NCBI GenBank assembly: GCA_041751935.1
Contig: JBGSIA010000061.1
Span: 62,001-126,000, forward strand
Direction of reading: 5' to 3'
From: JBBSJZ01 sp041751935
GTDB taxonomy: Bacteria > Planctomycetota > Planctomycetia > Pirellulales > Pirellulaceae
Length of the DNA: 64,000 bases
Under the pieces are notes generated by a model. That model did not search any database, was not told the origin of the DNA, and worked only from the letters and a program-made list of their open reading frames with translations. Both the position numbers and the translations under genes were made by a program. Numbering within the stretch: position 1 is the first letter of the stretch; each line of letters starts with the position of its first letter. Of the stretch, positions 1-10,000 are shown piece by piece.

Positions 1-1
1 T

Positions 2-571
2 GCGGGCGATCTTATTGTCCAGACCATGCGGCAACGCGGTTGGCTTGGTCCAGATAACCGAACCGACTATGACGTCAACCAATTCCAAAGTGACAATGGC
101 GAAGTCACGATCGATGCTCCCGCAAACACGTTAACTTTGGACACGGCTCGAACAGTAGGCGGCTTCGCGCCCGCTGGAAGACGAATCGAAACGACCAGTG
201 CCTTGATTGAGATTCACGATACCGATGCCACGGTATGGATCAGTAGCCTGGATAGCGAGCCGATTTCTGCGAGCAAGCGATTGTTAATCACGCACTTGAC
301 GGATTTGCAAAACAGTGGCGCTCGTTACGGTGATCGAGGCCGCAAGGTACTGTTGCAGTGGGGAGGTTTGCCGCATCTGGTGCAAGCTGGCACCGCGACA
401 GTAACCGTGCAAATTGCCAATGCCGTGAAAGCAAAAGTCTACGGTCTCTCAACAAGCGGAAAACGCCAAAGCACCATCGTCACGGCAACACAGCCTGGTA
501 AACTGGTCATCCCACTTGCTGTTCAAGCAAACGGAAAAGCCCGAATGATGTATGAGGTCGTTGTCGAGTAA
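2..571 (+). CDS. C-terminal part of a secreted glycoside-hydrolase-like protein (partial)
   Basis: The reading frame is open to the left edge, so this is the last ~189 residues of a longer protein whose start lies outside the window. The visible part is rich in beta-strand patterns and contains the stretch SLDSEPISASKRLLITHLTD followed by LLQWGGLPHLV. That combination resembles the beta-sandwich that follows the catalytic barrel in some large agarase/cellulase-like glycoside hydrolases of planctomycetes and verrucomicrobia. No catalytic residues are visible, so the substrate cannot be told. The assignment is from memory of the family pattern and is moderate at best; an uncharacterised surface protein is the alternative. 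About 190 bases without a gene follow before the next reading frame. Confidence 0.45.
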   Translation, partial: AGDLIVQTMRQRGWLGPDNRTDYDVNQFQSDNGEVTIDAPANTLTLDTARTVGGFAPAGRRIETTSALIEIHDTDATVWISSLDSEPISASKRLLITHLTDLQNSGARYGDRGRKVLLQWGGLPHLVQAGTATVTVQIANAVKAKVYGLSTSGKRQSTIVTATQPGKLVIPLAVQANGKARMMYEVVVE

Positions 572-760
572 CTTGGAAAAAAGTTGGAAAATCTAGCTGG
601 GCAAAGGTACTTTCAAGAAAACGTCGCCAAATTTCTAGCGAGTCGCTGATGCGAGAATCTGCTGCAAACTATTTTCTCGCTTGCGTTTCGAGTTGTCATA
701 ACGGCCAAAATCACGCTATCCATTGCAACGACAAAAACTTTGTAAAATATTTGCAGAAAG

Positions 761-1586
761 GTGGCGGACCGTGTGACTCAATTCGACTTCTCTAACCGGA
801 CATACGGCGACGCGAGACGAAGTGTGTGGGCGTCGCTACGCGGTGCTGAAAACAACCCGCCGGCACAGGCAACTCCCATTCCTGGCAAATCCAGTTCGAT
901 GCCAATCGTCTTCTTACCTGCCGGTGTTTACATGATCGAGCTGAGCGTACCGGCCAGCACCACTCTGAGCAAAGGCGAAACACGAGTGAATGTTTTCGTC
1001 GACGAAATCTCGCTTGACGTTGGCCCAGGTGTCACGAACCCGACGGGCCAACCCTACTTGATGTGTGACGACCCGGACGCAGATCCCGCGTTTTCTTTTG
1101 CCTATGAACCCGTTGACGTAACTGATCCCTACATCCCCGACTCGCCCCCCAGTATGCCTGTCGAACAAGACTGGTGGGTTTACGACGGCTACAGCTGTAG
1201 TGACTATCTCGGTCCCGATCTCGAGTACGCACCGCATTACGATTCACAGTGGTGGGAGTTTTACACGCTGGCGTGTGTAGCAACACCGCCAGTCACCACA
1301 CTGCCGAGTCACCACATCGCCGAGTCGATGGCAGAACCCAAAGAACTTTTACGACGTGTCCGCAGACAATGTCGTTACGCCATTTGTTGCGCTAATCATC
1401 ATTAACATAATGAATCGAAATGTCAATTTGGTTGTCAACGTCTTGAGCACGACAACCAGCGAGTGCGCAGACGTAAACGGCGATTCAGTCGTTAGCGCCA
1501 TTGATGCTTTGCTTTTCATCAATGCACTGTCCCAACAGAAACTCGCCGGTAAAAGTGAATGGAGCGCCATTTCGCTCGATTTATGA
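761..1586 (+). pseudogene. Frameshifted dockerin-type surface protein remnant
   Basis: Two plus-strand reading frames in different phases (GTG 761 to 1405, and a second one ending at 1586) make sense only when joined. The first encodes a beta-rich extracellular segment. The second, read from about 1323, gives WQNPKNFYDVSADNVVTPF and then DVNGDSVVSAIDALLFINAL, the two halves of a dockerin type I-like EF-hand pair common at the C-terminus of planctomycete surface proteins. A frameshift between about 1263 and 1350 separates them. The first half is also worn: its loop reads DVSADN, and the aspartate usual in the LDAL motif is a valine. There is no signal peptide on the first part, so the 5' end of the ancestral gene is probably lost as well. 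A sequencing error at one base could mimic the frameshift but not the other decay. Confidence 0.7.
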
Positions 1587-1802
1587 GAGCGAGTTCGCGG
1601 TGGAACTGTCATTGCACGGTGTATGATCAATAAGAATCATTCAACACGACATGTTTGACAGTATGCGAAACTCATCACAATCCTCTGCAAATCTTTATGC
1701 TTTCAAGCAGAGCATCTTTACGTTCTGGATGCACGTATCGGCTACATTGACGTTCTGGTACAGACAGCCAGTATCGTTTTTGCAGGCTCCAGTGAGGTAA
1801 CA

Positions 1803-2978
1803 ATGATGTCAGCGACAAGGTTCAAACTCTTTGCTTGGATGTGCAGCGTTTTGATTTTCAACGCAAACGCTGAGGTCGCATTCGGCCAGGACCTTTCGAT
1901 TCAACCACTACCAACCAATTTGACTGAGGCTTTGCAGCAATTGCAGACGCTTGATAGGGGCCCGACACGTCAGAGACTACTGGGGCCGGCTGAGTTTGGT
2001 GACGAGTTTCCAGACAATCCGCTAGTATCTTTGCAGTCGTGTCGCGCGGCGGCTGACTATGCAGCAAAGATGGACGGACGCGCGTTGGTTGTCATCATTG
2101 ACAACAAGCCGGGATACGAACGCTACGAAGCAAGTTGGCCGCGTTGGAAAGAGCATCAACTGGGCAACGCAAGCGAATGTTTTGCAGGAGTCGTTGCTGC
2201 TTTAGCGGTACAGGATGGACTGCTGGAGTTTGATGAACCTGTTGCCAAGACAATCACCGAGTGGGCCGACGATTCGAAGCGATCGGAAATAACGATTCGA
2301 CAATTGCTTACCTTGACAAGCGGCATCGAGCCGGGCGATGCCGACTTTACTTCGACGTACAAAAAAGCAATTCAAGCCAAGTCGATTAACGATCCCGGTT
2401 CGACATTCACATACGGTAGCCACGCGTTCCAAGTATTCGGTGAATTGATCTGTCGCAAACTGGCCGCGAAAAACGGCAAGTATGTGGGCATGGGATACGT
2501 CAACTATCTGGATGAGCGAGTTTTTAAGCCTTTGCAGATCGACATTGGATTTTGGCGTAAAACCGAGGACGATGAAGCGGATGTTGCGCTCGGAGCTTTT
2601 CTTGATGCCGTTGGCTTCGCAAAGTTTGGAGTGCTACTTTGCAACGGGGGCACTTGGGAAGGTAATGAGCTGATCAAGAAAGAGTTGCTGCAGGAAGTTT
2701 TCAAAGGTACCGTAGCCAATCCGCAATACGGTATGGGCTTTTGGCTGATGTCACAGGAGACCGACATTGAGGTTTCTGCGGAGACGCGGATGATCATGCC
2801 TTCGTTGGGCCGCACAAAAATCGAGGGTCTGTACGCTGCTGTAGGTCACGGGCGACAACGGCTGTACCTGATCCCCAATGAGAAGGTTGTGATCGTTCGT
2901 CTGAGTGACCCAAAGATCGGCCTCTTTCGAGACGAAACTTTTTTTCGAAATCTAGTTGTTGAACGAGCCAATCTCTAG
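1803..2978 (+). CDS. Serine-hydrolase (class C beta-lactamase-like) homologue lacking catalytic Ser/Lys
   Basis: This 391-residue secreted protein has a signal peptide (residues 1-28, ending before QDLSIQ). It matches the penicillin-binding/beta-lactamase-fold family (COG1680) along its length: an early block around residues 92-140, ITIRQLLTLTSG at 163-174, TFTYGSHAFQVFGEL near 201-215, and GRQRLYLIP near the end. In active members the first block carries SxxK; here the aligned segment reads GNASECF, so nucleophile and base are replaced by Asn122 and Glu125. The YxN motif is YGS (204-206), as in some relatives. The fold is probably kept but classic hydrolase activity is unlikely. It could be a binding protein or a decaying gene. 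Start is ATG 1803 or 1806. It stands alone, followed by a separate lipoprotein gene. Confidence 0.72.
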   Translation: MMSATRFKLFAWMCSVLIFNANAEVAFGQDLSIQPLPTNLTEALQQLQTLDRGPTRQRLLGPAEFGDEFPDNPLVSLQSCRAAADYAAKMDGRALVVIIDNKPGYERYEASWPRWKEHQLGNASECFAGVVAALAVQDGLLEFDEPVAKTITEWADDSKRSEITIRQLLTLTSGIEPGDADFTSTYKKAIQAKSINDPGSTFTYGSHAFQVFGELICRKLAAKNGKYVGMGYVNYLDERVFKPLQIDIGFWRKTEDDEADVALGAFLDAVGFAKFGVLLCNGGTWEGNELIKKELLQEVFKGTVANPQYGMGFWLMSQETDIEVSAETRMIMPSLGRTKIEGLYAAVGHGRQRLYLIPNEKVVIVRLSDPKIGLFRDETFFRNLVVERANL

Positions 2979-3150
2979 CACGCAGTCAGAGTTGGATTTA
3001 ACCTGACTGATTTCGCCCTTTGGAGAGTACCCGTTGCCGCCGGGACTTCGGAACGCGTTTTGCACCTAGTGTGCATCGCGGCAAACGAAGTTTACACAAC
3101 GATATCGGGTGATATGCCGCGTGCCCGTAACACTACTGTTCGGAATTACT

Positions 3151-3423
3151 ATGTACAAGTCTATTCTAACAAGTTTCCTGCTCACGTTGGTGTTCTCGCT
3201 TGCTGGATGCGATGTCGAGAAGACTCAAGAGGGCCGTTTGCCCGACGTCGATGTTGAAGTCTCGGGCGACCCAGGCCAAATGCCTGCCTACGATGTCGAC
3301 ACGCCGGATGTGGATGTGTCGATGGAAGAATCCAAAGTCCGCGTTCCCGATGTCGATGTGCAGATGAAAGAGAAGACGATCACAACGCCCGAATTGGACA
3401 TCAGGTTGCCGCAGGACGAGTAG
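3151..3423 (+). CDS. Small lipoprotein with PDVDV repeats
   Basis: A 90-residue protein starting at ATG 3151 (MYKSILTSFLLTL), which gives a short charged start, a hydrophobic stretch and a lipobox LAGC with Cys near residue 18. An upstream in-frame ATG at 3109 would bury the signal, so 3151 is preferred. The mature part is short, acidic and repetitive: LPDVDVEV, TPDVDVSM, VPDVDVQM and TPELDIRL recur at about 15-20 residue spacing. This suggests a beta-stranded or extended acidic tail anchored in a membrane. No enzymatic motif is present. Function is unknown; metal or cell-wall binding would be a guess. It precedes the twin-kinase gene by 139 bases. Confidence 0.7.
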   Translation: MYKSILTSFLLTLVFSLAGCDVEKTQEGRLPDVDVEVSGDPGQMPAYDVDTPDVDVSMEESKVRVPDVDVQMKEKTITTPELDIRLPQDE

Positions 3424-3562
3424 ACGCGACGCGCGAACGAGAATCAATCCCGCGTTTGCTTGGAAGTGACACGTTGCGAGATTTTATCCGTTAAATGCCA
3501 CTGGGAGAAAATTTCGTGTAACAATTTCCGAGTTCCGTCGCTGAGCTTGACACCTAATTCCT

Positions 3563-6500
3563 GTGAAATTGGCGAGGGTGTCAGTGATGGTGTCGGCAAA
3601 CGTCGCAATTTGTCCAGAGATTGCTGTACTGAAGGACTTTTTGCGAGAGATGATCTCCGGTGCGGAGTTCCATTCTGTGAACCAGCACGTCGAGAGCTGT
3701 AGTAAGTGTCAACAGGTTCTCGATAAGCTGGTGGACGGTAGTGCCGATCGTATGTTTGGCGGCCAGCTGCAACACTTGGAATCCGATTTAACGGCGCTAA
3801 AGTTTGCCTCCAAGGCGCATCCCCGGCTGCGCGAAAGGGTGCGTCCCCATGCCAGCGTCGATGTCGCCGTAAGACACGCGCATGCAGACCCCATCCCAGA
3901 GGAAATTGGCGGTTACTTAATCGCTCAAGAGCTCGGCCGCGGTGCCTACGGCGTCGTCTATCTAGGATATGACTCAGCGTTGGATCGTTATATTGCGATC
4001 AAAGTTCCGCACAGGAGCGTCGTTCACGCTGCTGGCGGCACAGAAATGTTTCTGCAAGAAGCTCGCGCGCTGGCGAAACTCGACCATCCAAACATCGTTT
4101 GTGTTTACGAAGCCAGACAACAGTCAGCGAATTCCTGTTTTATCGTTTCACAATTCATCGAAGGTGGAAATCTTGCTGATTTGCTAAAAGGCCCCATTGA
4201 TCCGCGAGCGGCCGCAAATTTACTGCTTCCACTTGCGGATGCTTTGCAACATACACACGAGCGAGGGATATGTCATCGGGATATTAAGCCGGCGAATATC
4301 CTTATACGCCAAGAAAGCGGAGCCCCCGTGTTGACAGACTTCGGACTAGCTTTGAAAGATTTTGATATTGGCTTCGGACCGAGATTTTTGGGCACTCCAG
4401 CTTACATGAGTCCTGAGCAGGCTCGTGGTGAAAGTCACTTGGTTGATGGTCGAACCGACATTTACAGTCTCGGTGTCGTGTTTTTTAGAATGCTTTGTGG
4501 ACGTCGCCCGTTTCTGGCGAACTCCGTCGAGGAACTCGTGGAGATTGTCGCAACGGTAGACGCCCCAGCAGTGCGGCAAAAAAACGGCGATGTTCCTCGA
4601 GAATTAGATCGCATATGTGCCAAAGCATTAGCTCGAGATATAGCGAATCGATACAGTTCTGCCGCAGACCTCGCTGAAGATTTGCGCCACTGGCTTAAAT
4701 CCAATTATCGATCTCCACGTTCAACTGGGAAGAAGCACATTGCGACTGATGTGCTACATCCGTTCGCCGGGATAAGCAATGCGAATCTTCAACCGGCTGG
4801 CGAATCGCTGGGCGGATTCCAACTTGTATCTCGCTTGGGCAGCGGCGGCATGGGCGATGTCTACCGCGCATGGGAGCCAGCGACAGGTCGTCACGTTGCT
4901 ATCAAGTGTTTGCACTCGGACGATGAGACAGGCCAAGCGAGGTTTCTAACAGAGATACGTGCGCTCAGCTCCGTCCGTCACCCGAACCTAGTGCAAATCT
5001 ATACGTCGGGAGTCGACCAAAATCGTTGTTACTACGCAATGGAACTGATCGAGGGTCTTGATGTCAGTTCGCTGCTGAAGTGTCTGTCAAACTGCGACAC
5101 AAAGCGACTTACTGACGATACGGAGTGGGAGAGTTTAATCAATGACGCGTTGCAGCGATCATCCGTCGATGATGCGAGGGCGATTTGCACCGACGTCCGT
5201 GATGACGATGAAAACCACGCAACAGCAACTGACGCGATTGACCATACCAACTTTACTTGTCAATCACGAGTCTATCTGCTGCACATTGTGATGCTGGTGA
5301 AAGACATTGCTTTGGCGGCTCAGTCGCTGCATGACGCAGGCATCATTCATCGAGATATCAAGCCGGAGAACATCCGCTTGGAGCTGCATGGATCACGCGC
5401 CGTGCTGTTGGATCTGGGGATTGCCAAATTCATCGACGCCGACAACCGAGCGACTCGGACTCGCGATTTCGTTGGAAGTTTACGGTACGCGAGTCCTGAG
5501 CAGGTGCTCAGTTCCGCTGACGTTGACTATCGTACTGACATCTACAGTTTGGGCGCTACGATGTGGGAGCTGTTGACGTTGCGACCAATCTACGGAATCG
5601 ACGACGAATTGAGCAATGCACAATCAATGCTACGCATCCAAGTCGCTGAACCGGAGCCCATCCGAAAGTACAATCCGCTGGTGACGCGTGACTTACAGGC
5701 AATCACACAGAAGTGCCTGGAGAAGGACCCTGAACAGCGATATGCGTCAGCCAGCGAATTTGCTGCTGACTTGGATCGATATCTGGCAGGAGAACCGGTC
5801 ACGGCCCGACCGATTGGAATAGCCGCGAGGTGTTACCGACGATGTCGCCGTCGACCCGGCATGACGGCATTGGTTTGTGTCATTGCTGCACTGATAACAG
5901 CAATCCTCGTGATGCTGATACCGCGTGCGGATGCGACCGCGAATCAACTCCGCGTAGGCATTAAGCCCTGGATAGGTTTCTCGCCACTTGTCGTTGCTGC
6001 CGAACTGGGATTGTGCGGCGACGTTGATCTGAAGCTAATTCCAGTTCGTTCCACAACGGACACACGACAAAAACTTATTGCTCGTGAGTTGGACGCCGCG
6101 CCGTACTTGATGGAGTCACACGCAATGGCTCGTGCTACGCGAACGCCAACGAAGATTGTCTTGCAACTAGATGTTTCGCTGACGGCTGACGCGATGGTCG
6201 TGAAGCCTGATATTCATTGCTTCGCGGATCTTCGCGGCAAGAAAGTTGCTTACATGCTGCACGAAGCTCCGCACTTTCTGCTGCTCTCGCTGTGTGAACA
6301 GCACGGAATTGAGATCAATGATTTTAACCCGCTGAAAACCGAGACCGCCCAGGAAGCCGTGGAACTGTTCGTCCGGGGCAAAGCAGATGCCGTCGTTGCC
6401 TACGATCCATTTTTGCGCGACGCGATGTCCGTCCCTGGCGCGTATCGACTGGCTAGCGCAGCCGACGATGTTGGCTCAGTCATCGACATTCTAACCGTGC

Positions 6501-6877
6501 GCGAAGACTACTTAGCTGAACACGAAGACAAAGTGCGAAAACTTATTGGTGCTTGGATGCATAGTGTGTCCCTGCTGGAACGAGCGGATCCGCAGGCCAT
6601 CGCGATCGCATGTCGATTCCTCGGTACAGCGGACCAGCCGCTAACTCCTGAAGAGTATTTTGCGATGGAGAGTGGTATGCGGTACAGTTCCGCCGCTGAA
6701 AATCTCCGGTTCTTCCGTGTGCACCTTGACGGCACGAGCGAGTACCGTCGCCTGTTCGAATGCGTCCAAACGCGTTTGGATCGACACCAACATTTACTGC
6801 GATTGACAGACGCCGCCGAGGGTGATGCTTCGGACATCTTCCTAAAAATGTACGATCGCTGCGAGGTTGCAAAATAG
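3563..6877 (+). CDS. Twin Ser/Thr protein kinase fused to a solute-binding-protein sensor domain
   Basis: A 1104-residue membrane protein. Residues 42-49 hold HVESCSKC, a zinc-finger-like H-x3-C-x2-C. Kinase 1 (about 115-380) is complete: glycine loop LGRGAYG, Lys147, HRDIKPAN (238-245), DFG (259-261) and YMSPEQARG. Kinase 2 (about 418-742) has LGSGGMG, Lys448, HRDIKPEN (596-603), a DLG variant (617-619) and YASPEQ; it contains an acidic insert at about 505-565. One transmembrane helix follows a basic stretch (about 767-786). Residues 790-1100 look like a SsuA/TauA/NMT1-type solute-binding domain (LRVGIKPWIGFSPLVVAAELGL, then AYDPF), predicted outside the cytoplasm. The protein would couple binding of a small ligand to phosphorylation of unknown targets. 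Start is GTG 3563 or ATG 3587. No ABC permease or ATPase gene is near. Confidence 0.88.
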   Translation: MKLARVSVMVSANVAICPEIAVLKDFLREMISGAEFHSVNQHVESCSKCQQVLDKLVDGSADRMFGGQLQHLESDLTALKFASKAHPRLRERVRPHASVDVAVRHAHADPIPEEIGGYLIAQELGRGAYGVVYLGYDSALDRYIAIKVPHRSVVHAAGGTEMFLQEARALAKLDHPNIVCVYEARQQSANSCFIVSQFIEGGNLADLLKGPIDPRAAANLLLPLADALQHTHERGICHRDIKPANILIRQESGAPVLTDFGLALKDFDIGFGPRFLGTPAYMSPEQARGESHLVDGRTDIYSLGVVFFRMLCGRRPFLANSVEELVEIVATVDAPAVRQKNGDVPRELDRICAKALARDIANRYSSAADLAEDLRHWLKSNYRSPRSTGKKHIATDVLHPFAGISNANLQPAGESLGGFQLVSRLGSGGMGDVYRAWEPATGRHVAIKCLHSDDETGQARFLTEIRALSSVRHPNLVQIYTSGVDQNRCYYAMELIEGLDVSSLLKCLSNCDTKRLTDDTEWESLINDALQRSSVDDARAICTDVRDDDENHATATDAIDHTNFTCQSRVYLLHIVMLVKDIALAAQSLHDAGIIHRDIKPENIRLELHGSRAVLLDLGIAKFIDADNRATRTRDFVGSLRYASPEQVLSSADVDYRTDIYSLGATMWELLTLRPIYGIDDELSNAQSMLRIQVAEPEPIRKYNPLVTRDLQAITQKCLEKDPEQRYASASEFAADLDRYLAGEPVTARPIGIAARCYRRCRRRPGMTALVCVIAALITAILVMLIPRADATANQLRVGIKPWIGFSPLVVAAELGLCGDVDLKLIPVRSTTDTRQKLIARELDAAPYLMESHAMARATRTPTKIVLQLDVSLTADAMVVKPDIHCFADLRGKKVAYMLHEAPHFLLLSLCEQHGIEINDFNPLKTETAQEAVELFVRGKADAVVAYDPFLRDAMSVPGAYRLASAADDVGSVIDILTVREDYLAEHEDKVRKLIGAWMHSVSLLERADPQAIAIACRFLGTADQPLTPEEYFAMESGMRYSSAAENLRFFRVHLDGTSEYRRLFECVQTRLDRHQHLLRLTDAAEGDASDIFLKMYDRCEVAK

Positions 6878-7068
6878 CAGTGCCGTGCCGTCCATTCAGG
6901 CGTTGTCCTACCAGCTCCACGCTGCCTCCGTCGCCAGACCGTTATTGACAACGGTACGAATTCTGTCGCCGCGGGATCAGATCGTATACAATGGTGTCGT
7001 CGTGGCCCGTGGTCCGCGCCGAGCGTCTCGACAGATTCCGTCAAACAGCATTCCTTAATTCAAGCTCG

Positions 7069-10000
7069 ATGATGACCTCCCGCCTAAGTCATTGCCTTTT
7101 GCTCATCGTCATTCCGTTTGGCTTCGCCGCCAATGCGAGTGACGAACCGTCTGGCGATAGCAAGCAAGCGAGTGCGATCCGTCCCGAAGATGCGAAATTC
7201 TTTGAGAGCAAGATTCGATCGTTATTGATTGCTCATTGTCTGGAATGCCACGGCGACGATCCCAACGAGCTTCGTGGCGGTTTGGATCTCAGTTCTCGCC
7301 AAGCGATCGAAGCGGGCGGCGACAGTGGTTCCGTGACCGATACTGTGGATATCGAGCAGAGTCTGTTTCTGCGAGCGATACGCTACGAAGGTTTGGAGAT
7401 GCCGCCGAAGGGAAAATTGCCCCAGCACGAAATCGAACTATTTACCGAGTGGGTCCAGCGCGGCATGCCTGATCCGCGTGAAGCCGAACGTGCCAAACAA
7501 TCTTCGAGAAAAATCGACTTGGAGGCTGGACGTGAGTTCTGGTCTTTCAAACAACCGCAGGCTTACCCGACTCCCAACCTCGCCAATAACGATTGGTCAA
7601 AAACATGGGTGGACGATTTCATCGTGCACAAGCAAAAAACGATCGTTCCAGAACTTCACCCTCCCTCCGAGAAGGTCGCGCGCAGCGAGGGGAGGTCAGC
7701 ACAAACCAATACAGTTGTCTCGTATCCGCACTTACAACCCAATCCTGATGCCAGTCGCGAGGTTTTAGTTCGTCGCATTTTTTTAACCTTGATTGGACTG
7801 CCGCCCACACCAGAGCAAATCGATCGATTCGTCCATAACCCCAGCAACGATGATCACGCGATCGCGTCACTGGTCGATGAACTGTTAACGTCGCCGCATT
7901 TCGGTGAAAGGTGGGGACGGCATTGGTTGGACGTTGCTCGATTCGCTGAATCAAGTGGCGGCGGACGCAGTTTGATGTTTCGCAATGCTTGGCGATATCG
8001 TGACTATGTCATTGAGTCCTACAACAACGATAAGCCACTGCCACAGATGATTCGGGAACAGATCGCGGGTGATCTTTTACCGTGGGAATCGCCAAAGCAA
8101 CTCAGTGACCAATTGGTCGCAACCGGTTACCTGGTTCTGGGTCCAACCAATTACGAACAACAGGACAAGGAAACGCTGCGGCTTGATGTCATCGACGAAC
8201 AGATCGATACCATAGGCCGTGCGTTCTTGGGGATGTCGCTGGGATGCGCACGATGCCACGATCACAAATTTGATCCAATCCCTGCCACGGACTATTACGC
8301 ATTGGCTGGCATTTTTAGCAGCACGCAAACGCTGACCCCAGGGAACGTTTCTGGCGTCGTGATGGAAACATTGCCACCGAACGAAATGGAAGCGATTGCC
8401 GAAGCGAGATACCGTCAGCAGCTCGCGGATCTTGAAGAACAATACACCAAGCTTTCTGGTGAACTCAAATCGTTGGGCTACGGCGAGTTGGCGAACGAAA
8501 TAGTCAAACCGGCTGCGTCGAAATCAATCGACGTAGCAAAGCTTACTGGAATCGTGATCGACGACTCACAAGCAAAATTCGTTGGCGAGTGGACCGAATC
8601 AACTTCGGTCGGAACGTTCGTCCAGGACCGATACATGCATGACGCGAACACAGACAAGGGCAAGAAGAAAGCGACTTTTGCGACCACGATCATTGAAGGC
8701 GGAGCGTATGACATTCGCGTTGCTTATACGGCGAGCAGCAACCGTGCGACAAGAGTGCCTGTCGTAGTCGAACACGCTTCTGGAAGCGAAACCGTATTCG
8801 TCAATCAACAAGTTTCACCTGATGTTGATGGCATTTTTCAATCGCTCGGACAGTTCTCTTTCGATGCGGGCTCCGAAGCGATTGTCACGATTGACACGGC
8901 AGGCACAATCGGTGTTGTGATCGCCGATGCGGTACAGTTGATTCCGCATAACGACCGTGTGGCAACTCAGTCAAAAAAAGCAGAGAATAATTCACAAGAA
9001 GTGATCACCAAGCACACAGATTGCGCAGCTGACCAGCATGTTAAGGAGCTTGCCGACCAAGTTGCTCGAAGCAAACGAGAATTGGCTGATTTGCGAAAGA
9101 ATTCGCCAGATCAATTTCGCTTTGCCATGACAGTAAATGATGTCGAGAAACCAGACGATTGCCATCTTTTGATTCGTGGGGAAGCTCGCAACTTTGGACC
9201 CAAAGTGCCGCGTGGATTTCTGACCGTCACGCTCCCGAAGAACGCGGAATCATTGTCGTTTGGCGAAAGTGAAAGCGGGCGGTTGCAATTAGCCAACTGG
9301 ATCGCCAGCGAATCGAATCCGCTCACCGCTCGTGTCTACGTCAACCGCATTTGGCAACATGTGTTCGGCCGTGGCATTGTGGAAACGCCCGACAATCACG
9401 GAGCGACCGGCGCGCTGCCAACGCACCCCGAGTTGCTCGATAGACTGGCGGTTGAGTTCATGAAGCACGGCTGGTCCACCAAGCAATTGATTCGCTTGTT
9501 GATGTCCTCGCGTGTATTTCGGATGACTACCGACGGATCAGCCGAATCGTTGAAGCTCGATGAAGCCAACGCTTATCTTTGGCGAGCCAATCGTCGTCCG
9601 CTGGATGCGGAAGTTCTTCGCGATTCGCTTCTTGCAGTATGCGGCAATTTGGAATTAACCGCTGGCGGTAACACGATTGAAAAGTTTTCACAGTACGATT
9701 GGGATTATGACTTCACTGGCTTCAACCGCCGCAGTGTTTACGTGCCGCAGTTCCGCAATGCGATGTTGGAACTGCTCGAAGTCTTTGACGCTGCGAATCC
9801 CAATCTGGTTACTGGCAAACGTCCACCCAGCACTCTGCCGTCGCAATCGTTATATCTGATGAATCATCCGTTTGTCATCGAACAATCAAGGATTCTGGCG
9901 AACCGTTTGCAAGAATCTTCGCCTGAGTCAGACGTCGCGGCGGTCGAGCAGCTATATCGCTGGACGCTTGGCCGACTGCCTACAAGCGAAGAAAGACAGA

